Of a stretch of DNA of 64,000 bases, positions 55,870-64,000 are shown in pieces (position 1 is the stretch's first letter; every line of letters begins with the position of its first letter). Location of the stretch: positions 108,621,640 through 108,685,639 of the forward strand of contig NW_026262712.1 in the NCBI RefSeq assembly GCF_021869535.1, written 5' to 3'. The stretch is from Mytilus californianus (taxonomy: Eukaryota; Mollusca; Bivalvia; Mytilida; Mytilidae). Position numbers and translations under genes: made by a program. The notes beneath the pieces were generated by a model that saw only the letters and a list, made by a program, of their open reading frames with translations, was not told the origin of the DNA and did not search any database.

Positions 55870-56350
55870 TTTATAACTTTGCTGAGTCCGAAGAGCTTTT
55901 ATGGATTTACCTTCATTAGGAACGCCAATACTAAACAATTGAAAGGTTGTATAACTATCTAGACACGTGAAAGGCTGTATAACTACCTAAACACGTGCAA
56001 GGCTGTATAACTACTTAAACACGTGAAAAGCTGTATAACTACCTAAACACGTGAAAGGCTGTATAACTACCTAAACACGTGAAAGGCTGTATAACTACCC
56101 AAACACGTGCAAGGCTGTATACCTACCTAAACACGTGAAAGGCTGTATAACTACCTAAACACGTGAAAGGCTGTATAACTACCTAAACACGTGAAAGGCT
56201 GTATAACTACCTAAACACATGAAAAGCTGTATAACTACCTAAACACGTGAAAGGCTGTATAACTACCTAAACACGTGAAAGCTATATGATCAAATAGGGC
56301 ATGAATTAATAAACAAATCCATCTAAGGTCAACTTTGCCTGAGGAAGTTG
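55870..56350 (-). repeat. Inverted family L repeat containing the 28-bp minisatellite
   Basis: The left end (CCGAAGAGCTTTTATGG, TTTACCTTCATTAGGAACGC) and right end (CCATCTAAGGTCAACTTTGC) are the two ends of family L in reverse orientation. Between them the core has been amplified into the minisatellite at 55940-56281. Confidence 0.7.
55940..56281. repeat. 28-bp minisatellite with eleven CACGTG sites
   Basis: Twelve units of 28 bp built on GAAAGGCTGTATAACTACC plus TAAACACGT. Each junction creates CACGTG except one that reads CACATG, giving eleven palindromic E-boxes at 28-bp spacing. The array lies about 1.4 kb upstream of the proposed first intron of SLC26 copy 4. CACGTG is the binding site of several bHLH factors; any regulatory role is inference. 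Confidence 0.9.
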
Positions 56351-56629
56351 GGGCCGTAGTTACCTTAAAAGACAAAAAGGTGTAAGGTTATAATTGTTCG
56401 AAGTAATGCGCTCATTCTGTTCTACGGAACATACGATTTACGAGACTTCTGCATGTTGTAAACACATAAAATAATCCTGAATTTAATTATTTTGGTTTGA
56501 TAGATTCAGATTTTTCACCATTTCAAAAATAACCTTTTCTTCATCAAATTGAACTACATGTGTTTGTCCTCTGATGTTCTTTTTGTTCAGCATAAGTCAT
56601 ATGTTTTAATTAACCTATTGGGTTTTGCT

Positions 56630-56705
56630 CATTGTTGAAGGCCGTACGGTGACCTATAGTTTTTAATTTCTATGTCATTTGGTCTCTTGTGGAGAGTTTA
56701 ACTCA
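56630..56705 (+). repeat. M1 repeat fragment
   Basis: TGCTCATTGTTGAAGGCC, GTACGGTGACCTATAG and TCTCTTGTGGAGAGTT match the 3' part of M1. Confidence 0.6.
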
Positions 56706-57998
56706 AAATAGTTTTCAATACTATTTAGAAAAGAGGCGGCAAACTTGCAGTTTATATTTCATTGAAGGTAAGATACTGTTCGTTTTGGGTTATAGTGTTA
56801 TTTTTACTAGTAAATAATCTATTACACATATTTTAAGCAACATAACTAAGTTCTTCTGTTTAATTTGCTTGTACGTATATAAAATAGTTTATAAAAAAAT
56901 ATTTTTTTATTGATTTAACAGGGCATTTACTAAAAAAATCTACTAAAAGATGCAACAACAAAAAATAAAATTCACTAATGATAAAAGACTAACAGCAAAA
57001 CTACAAACAGAGAGGCGATTTATAATTAATGCATGAGTGACGGGGTTTAAAACTCAGCAATGTAGAATACCCTAGAATAATCTTGTTGACCCAATATTTC
57101 ATTTCAAAAAAAATACCGCTTTATTTGCGTATGATTGCAGGATATTTATGGTTTTGCAGTATCATTGAAAATATCATTTATTAAAAATCTAAATCAATTG
57201 TTACATGAAAGAGTACCACAGACACCTGCCTAAACTATCATATTTTCAGACCTTATTTAGACAAAATCCACAATTTATTACGGTCGTCACCTTTGTCATA
57301 GTATACCTTGTGTTGGATTTCAATACCTATAATATTGTATATAATATAGAGAGCCATTGTTAAACCTAATTAACTTAAGTATCATAAAAGAAATATCCTG
57401 ATTGCCTATCATACCTTTCGAGAATATAGAACTCAATTAGCTTATCTAACAAATCCATATATATTTCGTTGTTCAATTGAATTCAGAACGTTTCCATACT
57501 GTTTCTATGGAAACCGTTTTTTTTTTCTTTGAAATATCGTATATCTCTTTTCACGATGTATAATTATACCGATGGCTTGTGACATCTCCTTAAACATACC
57601 TGTGGTTTAAGGGTTAATATTCCGTTATTATTCAACAACAGACAAGCAATTTACAACATCAAAGGTAAGAATTTTTGATTTTCTGACTTAAAACCAGACA
57701 CCAAACCAGAAACAACAGAGTTTTCTAGTTCTCTATAATATGATTTGAATATTCACAAAGAAAATCCATCATAAGTACAATAATTATAAAGAATGTGGTT
57801 GTACACATTGTCATTATTGAATTTCATACATGCTTTTTCGATATAAGTCGGATAATAAGATTTTGTTCTAGACAAATATACATTTGTTTGCAATATACGT
57901 TCTTCTAAACGTTTCAATTTATAAGTAAAACGCAGATGTTCATTTTTTTCTTATTAAATTGCAACATTTTATCATTGTTCTGTTATCCATTTCTTCAG
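56706..57998 (+). promoter_or_regulatory. 5' flank and proposed 5'-UTR intron of SLC26 copy 4
   Basis: A strong acceptor (CCATTTCTTCAG) ends at 57998, directly before the ATG at 57999. A good donor, CAAAG/GTAAGAAT, lies at 57664/57665 and would define a 334-bp intron; a second GGTAAGATA at about 56767 is an alternative. The exon upstream of the donor would be non-coding. No clear TATA box was identified. The pairing is inferred from splice consensus only. Confidence 0.4.
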
Positions 57999-60221
57999 AT
58001 GCTAATAGAAGAAACAGATCAAATATCTATAAAAAGAAGATTTTATTCGACAGAGAAATTGGACGAAACATACCGCCGAGTAAAACCACACAGGAGGTCT
58101 CTTTTGAAAAATTTCAAATCTCAATGTTTTTGTTCCAAAAAACGAGCATGGAATATTCTAACAACTGTTCTTCCGGTTTTGAAATTTGTTGCAGAATACA
58201 AAGTTAGTAATATTGTTTGTGATTTCATCAGTGGATTGACGGTCTCAATGCTGCACATAGCACAAGGAATAAGCTTCGCAATTTTGGCCGGTCTCAAACC
58301 GCAACATGGGTTATATACATCAATATTTCCCGTTGCAATATACTTTATCTTCGGAACGTCTCCGCACATTTCCTTTGGATCAAACGCAGTGTTGGCTATT
58401 TTAACAAGAAATGTCATACAGAGAGAAGTTGAACTACATAGAGTAGGACATTATTTGAACACAACAACTTCTGTCTATACAAGTGATGATTACATTACCT
58501 TTATAACAGAGTCCACTATGATGTCATCAGAGAAAATAACTGAAAACACGTCATACTATCCTGTTAATTACACTACTACTACTACTACGAAAAGAGAACC
58601 AGCAAACCATGATGATGACTATTTTCAGCTAAAAGGAGAAATCGGTGTTATTGCTTGTATGATGACTGGTATTTGGTTGACAGGATTTGGAATATTACGA
58701 TTGGGTTGGATTTCGAAGTACTTGTCAACTAGTTTCATCGGTGGTTTCACAACTGCATTGGCCATTCACATTGCATCATTAGAAATTCCAACCATGCTTG
58801 GTATACAAGTTTTACCTCGTTTTGGTGCAGGAAGGTTAATCTATCTGTATGTTGACCTATTTACTCAAGTAAGGATGACCGTTCTTGGTGACCTCACAGT
58901 TGCCTTGGTAACACTCGTTATCATCTTGACATATATAATTATAGCAAATAAATACAAAGAACATCTAAAATTTTCTTTACCTTTCGAACTGCTTATAGTA
59001 GCAATCGGTATTATAGCTTCTTATTTTGGAAAACTGGAGCGCGTTTACGACATTGCGGTAATTGGCGAGGTACCAGTTGGATTTCCGATACCCTCAGTGC
59101 CTACATTACGACGAGGATCTAACATGATAACTGATTGCTTAATTATGGCGCTTTTGATATTTATCATAAGCGTTTCAACAGCAAGAACAGCAGGAAAAAA
59201 AGAAAACCAGTATACGGACTACAACCAAGAGCTGATAGCATATGGACTCTGTCATGTTTTTTCTTCTTTCTTTTCTTGTTTTCCACAAGCCACTTCACCA
59301 CCAAGATCCATGCTTCTCAAGAACTTGCGCGCTAGGACAACTTTTCATGCAATAGTAACTGTACTCATAATGGTTTTAGTCATTTTATGGATTGGGCGGA
59401 TTTTTGAATCCTTACCTATGGCAATGATAGGAGCCATCGTTGTTGCATCAATGACAGATTTGTTTACTCAGTTCTCCGAATTACCAAAGTACTGGAAAGT
59501 TAACAAGTTCGATTTCTTCACGTGGATGATCACTTTCCTGGTATCAATATTTGCTGATTTAGATTATGGAGCAGTTACTGGAATCGTTTTTTCGTTCGCA
59601 TCTGTTGTTATCCAACACCAAATTGCAAAAGGACGCACAATTGGGTTTTCCGATAAAGAAAGTGTCACTTTTGACGAAAAGAGAAGAATTCACGTAAAAG
59701 AATTTCCATCGGTTAAAGTATTTATGTTTGATGCACCAATTATTTTTGCAAATGCAGAAATATTCAAAGATAAACTTTATCGACAAGTCCCTAAACCTCG
59801 AATCAAGACGGAAGCTGTCCGTTTACCATCCAGTGATTCTGTTGGGAGCAGAACCACTGAAAGCGATTACTGTGATGCCTTAAACGTAAATGGTCACGTG
59901 CAGGTAAAGAACGCTAAGATTTGTTCAGTGGCCAAGTTGCAACACTTGGTTATTGACTGCCAAAAAGTCAATTATGTTGATATTTCTGGAGTAGATGTTC
60001 TTACTGAAGTAATCAGAGAATACAAGGAAGTTGGGATCAATGTTTATTTTGTTAACTGCTCGATGAGAGTCAGAGATGCACTAAAAGCTGCTGGTTTCTT
60101 CACAACATTTCCGAAAGATCACATTTTCTACGATGTATTTGATGCTATTTTTGCAATTGACAATTCTTTCCTAAGAACCGCGCTGGACATTTCAACGGTT
60201 GAAGAGATGACAAAGCTATGA
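57999..60221 (+). CDS. SLC26-family anion transporter, copy 4 (divergent, prestin/SLC26A5-A6-like)
   Basis: A single-exon frame of 740 aa from MLIEETDQISIK. The frame stays open 21 codons upstream, but that part is the pyrimidine-rich tail of an intron, so the ATG right after the acceptor at 57998 is preferred. Membrane domain about 70-540: HIAQGISFAILAG (Gln89, Phe93), HGLYTSIFPVAIYFIFGTS, FGSNAVLAI, TSPPRSML (Arg436) and ESLPMAMIGAIVV. The extracellular loop (about 140-212) is longer than in copies 1-3, has sequons N154, N183 and N190 and a run of six Thr encoded by an ACT microsatellite. STAS domain about 568-725 with an internal variable insert and LVIDCQKVNYVDISGVDVL. It is on the opposite strand and clearly diverged from copies 1-3, so it is an older paralogue. 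Predicted plasma-membrane anion transporter; substrate unknown. Confidence 0.95.
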   Translation: MLIEETDQISIKRRFYSTEKLDETYRRVKPHRRSLLKNFKSQCFCSKKRAWNILTTVLPVLKFVAEYKVSNIVCDFISGLTVSMLHIAQGISFAILAGLKPQHGLYTSIFPVAIYFIFGTSPHISFGSNAVLAILTRNVIQREVELHRVGHYLNTTTSVYTSDDYITFITESTMMSSEKITENTSYYPVNYTTTTTTKREPANHDDDYFQLKGEIGVIACMMTGIWLTGFGILRLGWISKYLSTSFIGGFTTALAIHIASLEIPTMLGIQVLPRFGAGRLIYLYVDLFTQVRMTVLGDLTVALVTLVIILTYIIIANKYKEHLKFSLPFELLIVAIGIIASYFGKLERVYDIAVIGEVPVGFPIPSVPTLRRGSNMITDCLIMALLIFIISVSTARTAGKKENQYTDYNQELIAYGLCHVFSSFFSCFPQATSPPRSMLLKNLRARTTFHAIVTVLIMVLVILWIGRIFESLPMAMIGAIVVASMTDLFTQFSELPKYWKVNKFDFFTWMITFLVSIFADLDYGAVTGIVFSFASVVIQHQIAKGRTIGFSDKESVTFDEKRRIHVKEFPSVKVFMFDAPIIFANAEIFKDKLYRQVPKPRIKTEAVRLPSSDSVGSRTTESDYCDALNVNGHVQVKNAKICSVAKLQHLVIDCQKVNYVDISGVDVLTEVIREYKEVGINVYFVNCSMRVRDALKAAGFFTTFPKDHIFYDVFDAIFAIDNSFLRTALDISTVEEMTKL

Positions 60222-60822
60222 AAAAGATTTTCAAAGAGATCGGTTTCTGTTATGGGTCACTTATCAAAATCTTCAAAAGTTTTATGTTTGTGAAACTGCG
60301 TCGTAGATATGATCAGAAAAAAATGTTTGGATAATTTATAAACATTTCTATGAAGTGTTGAAATATTTTTCGTATATTACTTTACTATAATTATTAACGT
60401 TTTGATTTTTCAGGGTTAATTATCATGGTTAGTAAGTGTATTTAAGTCTCTTTAATGAAGTATTTCATTTCTTAAATACAAAAGAATATCCTAATTTGAA
60501 GCAACATTGTCATCCTATTATTTCTGTATAAGGCACAGGAGTTCCGCTAATTTTCGAAAACGTCTTGTTGATATTTGACTTTTTCAAAATTTGCTAAAAG
60601 TGTTACTATTTCAAATTCTAATTCAAGGTTGCTTGTATGTGATAAATGACAGTAAAAATCTCAAAAAATGGATCACCTGCCAAGTCTGTTATATAATTTT
60701 CACAGACGAACAATTTTAAAAATAGAAAGCTTTTTGTATTTCAAATACATTGTTGTCACTTTCTCGTGAATCTATATTGTTATAGTAGTATATTAATGCT
60801 AATAATAAAAGGTGATAAATAT
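60222..60822 (+). other. 3' flank of SLC26 copy 4
   Basis: AT-rich sequence with no gene. No clean AATAAA was found in the first 300 bases after the stop, so the 3' UTR end is not placed. Confidence 0.4.
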
Positions 60823-61255
60823 ACAATATATGTACATTGTCGGAAAATATAAAATTTATTTGTATGAGCTTTAGAAACAGGACGAAAAGCGAGGCTCGCC
60901 GAGCTTTTCTCCTGTTTCGCAGCGAGTACAAATAAATTTTATATTTTCCGACAATGTACATATATTGTTTTTATTCTGAAATTTACACCCAACACTTGAA
61001 ACTTTAGTTGTTAAAATCTAAATCATTGTCTCTAATTTTTCAAAGAAATCGCCATAGTTTAAACGCGGACCGCGAAGAGGACCCCAAAATGAACTGGTAC
61101 GCAAAAAGAAATATCCACATTACGGCTTGCTCAACATGGAAGAGGGGTAACAGGAGACTTTATTTCTACAAGTACAAATAAACATGATAAAGCAAAAATT
61201 TATTTGTGTACCTGTTATTTGTACAATAGCTAGCTGATTGCAGGATAAATACTAA
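60823..61255 (+). repeat. Hairpin-headed repeat (younger copy)
   Basis: Two perfect 42-base arms (60823-60864 and 60927-60968; ends ACAATATATGTACATTG and CAATGTACATATATTGT) flank a 62-base loop with its own stem (AAACAGGACGAAAAGC with GCTTTTCTCCTGTTT). The body continues with ACACCCAACACTTGAAAC and GGTAACAGGAGACTTTATTT. An older copy is nested at 16430-16800. The 81-aa minus frame 60961-60716 is a by-product of the hairpin. Confidence 0.85.
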
Positions 61256-61364
61256 TTTGTTTACATTATATCTGTACGTAAATATTTCCACCAATCTCGC
61301 TTTTCAGCGACGTACTTTCACTTTGTAAAATGTTTAGCCGTTAATTTCTTACAGTCTTAATTAA

Positions 61365-62880
61365 GGGACCTTGCAATATCTATTAGGCAGGTGGGACCGG
61401 TGCAGACCACAGTTGGACAAGCACATTTTTCATCCACTTTAGGCATAGGGTCTCCACTTTTTTCACCTTTGGTTACCATAGGACATGAAGATTTATTCAA
61501 ACTATGGCTATCAAACAAAATTTTTTATTAACTAAATATCCAAACAAGAAACATTTGTACAGTCAATAAAATAGTTTATATTATAACAAAAAAGACAATG
61601 TAAACTTATATTTATTTGTTATATTTAAAAGTATAGTTTGTATGTTAAACTAAATGAAATTAAAAATATATGTTGCTAAACTTTTTTTCTCTGTATACAT
61701 GTGCTTTATGAAAGGAAACACACTTAAATGATATTTACTGTAGAAATTGTTTGATTGGCAAATTTTATTAATATTCAAGTTTGACATATCGGCTCTTTAT
61801 TTTTTTACTTAAATCATCATCTTTAATATATTATCATGGAAATACATGATATTTTCATATTCATATGAATTAACTCATTTTTAACAATTTGCAGACAAAA
61901 TAATCATGAACATTAAAAAGCAAGTAATAATCATCAAATGAACAAATTAAATGAAGAAACCTCTTTCAAGGTAAATAGTCAAAGTTTTTTTTTTTGTCTT
62001 TATTCATGGTAAATAGTCAAAGTTGATCACGGTAAATAGTCAAAGTTGAACAACATATACATATATTTTATCAGATGTAATTCATACCCTATTAAACTTC
62101 CCACTTTAATGTTTTCATAAATGTAAGAACCGTTCTTGCATACAAAATTCAAAACTCTTCTATTCTTCAAATTTAACATGTGTAAAAGAGTATATTTCTT
62201 TAAAGGGAGCTAATACATGTTTTCTTTAATTTGTATTTTTGCAAATTTAACATCACATCTACAATAGAAATACTTTTATTTTTTTGAAGGTCTACATTAA
62301 AATAAATATATTAGGATCAAAATTTGTATTTGAAACTTTTCTTTTCATAGAAGACTTCAATAAGTCATAAAAGTCATTTGACAAGATTAAAACAGATTCT
62401 AGAATTCCTTTCTTACGATAATAATGCCAAGAAAGCTTTTCTCCCCATTTTTTAAACATAAAATATTTCGAAAAGGAGTTCCATATCCTATCAATATTTT
62501 TAGCTCATCTGTTCCTTTTAAACTTTTGCTGTTCTGATTTATAGTATCAATTTTAAATTCCAGATTTTTAAAATTTCACTTAAGTACAATCTTAAATGTC
62601 TTGTTTATTGTATTATTGATCATGCACATACTTAAACATCAATATTCAAAAACAGTTTTCATTTATTACTACAGTAAAAATAACCATTATTAATGACATC
62701 CTATCACTTAGTGCCAGATTAATTCAGATAAAGTTAATGGGACACATACTTTTTTTCTGCATGCAAGTCATATAGGACATTGAGTTTTTACAACCCAAAT
62801 CAGTATAGGACATTCACGTTTTTTTGTCACAACCAGAATTTGCACCGGTCCCACCTGCCTGATACATATTGCACGGTCCC
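61365..62880. mobile_element. 1.5-kb TIR element with TAA target duplication
   Basis: The left end GGGACCTTGCAATAT, with AGGCAGGTGGGACCGGTGCA inside it, is mirrored at the right end (TGCACCGGTCCCACCTGCCT, then ATATTGCACGGTCCC), about 43 bases with few mismatches. TAA lies outside both ends (61362-61364 and 62881-62883), the 3-bp TWA type made by PIF/Harbinger elements. The interior is AT-rich and has three copies of GGTAAATAGTCAAAGTT (61970-62047). No transposase frame. Confidence 0.8.
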
Positions 62881-62884
62881 TAAT

Positions 62885-63500
62885 TAGAAATAAGAAGGTG
62901 TGGTATGAGTGCCAATGAGAAAACTCTCCATTCAAGTCACAATATGTAAAAAGTAAACAATTATAGGTCAAAGTACGGCCTTCAGCACGGAGCCTTGGCT
63001 CACACCAAACAGCAAGCTATAAAGAGCCCCAAAATGACTAGTGTAAAACAATTCAAACAGGAAAACCAACGGTCTAATCTATATAAAAAACGAGAAACGA
63101 GAAACGAGAAACACTTAAGAAACCTGAAATAGTAGTGTAACATTACAACATAGAAAGACACACTATAAAATATCAATTGAAATGGCTTAACTCAATCAAA
63201 AAGACATATTAACAAAAACAAGTAAACTTACAGTGAACGAATAAATTTGATCTATGACACAATATAAATACAATATTAAATAAAAAAGGGGGGATGTAAA
63301 ACACAATGTCAAAAAGACAACTATAACCTTGGACAAAATGGCGTTAAATAAAATAACGTACACAGGTAAATATAGGTATAATAATTTTGTTGTTAGGAGT
63401 ACGGAGATATTTTTTACAAAATAAATAAATTTGTTGTTCATAGTACGAGAACAGCAGTGAATATTTATCGTCATATTAAATACTTATCAAAGGTGGTACA
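62885..63500 (-). repeat. Inverted M1-type repeat, longer variant
   Basis: It contains GAAGGTGTGGTATGAGTGCC, ACGGAGCCTTGGCTCACACC and GTCTAATCTATATAAAAAAC, the reverse complement of 38730-39350. It directly abuts the TIR element at 61365-62880. A short run of three CGAGAAA repeats lies at 63090-63112. Confidence 0.7.
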
Positions 63501-64000
63501 TATTAAAAATAGTGAGACGAGATATAACATAAGATAAGTAAACATTGAATTACAAAAATGCATTACAAATTGTGTCTAACAGGTCAAATTAACACGAAAG
63601 TACGATTTGAGAGTACTCGCAGTTACTGAAAGCTAGTTAAAAGACAAAAACAATTAATAATAAAAAATCATGCATCAGAGACTAAAATCAACTAAAACAC
63701 ATCCCAGGGATTTAGTGTTTTAACGCCATGGACAGTCAAAGAAGACATGACTTGTGAAATGCCAAAATAAAAATATCGACAGGCAGTAGGATAGTTTGGA
63801 TTTAACCTTATAATAAATATATATAATGTTATATTGATTGTTGGTTGCTTAACGTCCAGTCTATAATGTTATATATAGATAAAGCAATCTCTATATAGAA
63901 AATGAACGTGGATGTGTATTTATACATCCAAAAAACAATTCGAAAAGAATACAAATTTAGTTATGTTTTAATTTGTTGATGACAAAATCGATAGTTGTGC
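63501..64000. other. AT-rich window end
   Basis: No gene. TTGGTTGCTTAACGTCCAGT at about 63840-63860 is the reverse complement of ACTGGACGTTAAGCAACCAA at about 30911-30930, a small dispersed repeat. Confidence 0.45.

Noticed and set aside
53221-56281. CRISPR array
   Set aside because: Units are contiguous minisatellites without unique spacers, and the sequence is eukaryotic.
57936-57998. A 21-residue N-terminal extension of copy 4 (a hydrophobic, signal-like stretch)
   Set aside because: The segment is a pyrimidine-rich tract ending in CAG, i.e. an intron end; SLC26 proteins do not carry signal peptides.

Overview
The window looks like nuclear DNA of a bivalve mollusc, most likely a mussel (Mytilus or a close relative). 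It is AT-rich, it holds introns and LINE, DNA-transposon and satellite remains at high density, and several dispersed repeats match families I remember from Mytilus sequence, for example the one ending in GGCAATCATACCACATCTTC. The species call rests on memory, not on a search.

The host genes are four members of the SLC26 anion-transporter family. Three close paralogues lie head-to-tail on the minus strand: copy 1 at 9475-11517 (one in-frame nonsense codon), copy 2 at 24093-26141 and copy 3 at 44919-46982. A more distant member, copy 4, is on the plus strand at 57999-60221. All four have their complete coding region in a single exon. Each is preceded by a splice acceptor in or at the edge of the 5' UTR, so each probably has at least one non-coding first exon. 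Copies 1-3 arose by tandem duplication of a unit holding the gene and its flanks; upstream sequence at about 12.8-20.9 kb, 28.6-34.9 kb and (partly) 47.8-48.8 kb, and downstream sequence at about 20.5-24.1 kb and 41.7-44.9 kb, can be aligned by eye.

The rest is repeats and transposons. 0-5.1 kb: minus-strand LINE with a broken endonuclease and reverse transcriptase. 5.1-7.7 kb: inverted array of a ~537-bp repeat. 7.7-8.2 kb: SINE interrupted by another repeat. 11.6-15.9 kb: retroelement C-terminal fragments. 16.1-20.3 kb: 4.2-kb foldback element. 20.95-21.79 kb: TA-flanked MITE. 26.7-28.5 kb: ~125-bp tandem repeat and LINE tail inside the proposed intron of copy 2. 32.5-33.4 kb: hAT-like element with an 8-bp target duplication. 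35.0-37.2 kb: LINE with a 9-bp target duplication nested in another repeat. 37.6-40.35 kb: 2.7-kb TIR element. 51.5-52.7 kb: LINE remains. 53.2-54.0 kb: 30-bp minisatellite. 54.5-55.7 kb: hairpin-ended element. 55.9-56.3 kb: 28-bp minisatellite carrying eleven CACGTG sites. 61.4-62.9 kb: TIR element with TAA target duplication. Because the tandem units align, several insertions can be seen as present in one unit and absent from its sister, so this locus keeps a relative record of insertions after duplication.

The most notable biology is the intronless, tandemly amplified SLC26 group. Two of the three close paralogues have lost the Gln and Phe of the central anion site that the third retains.
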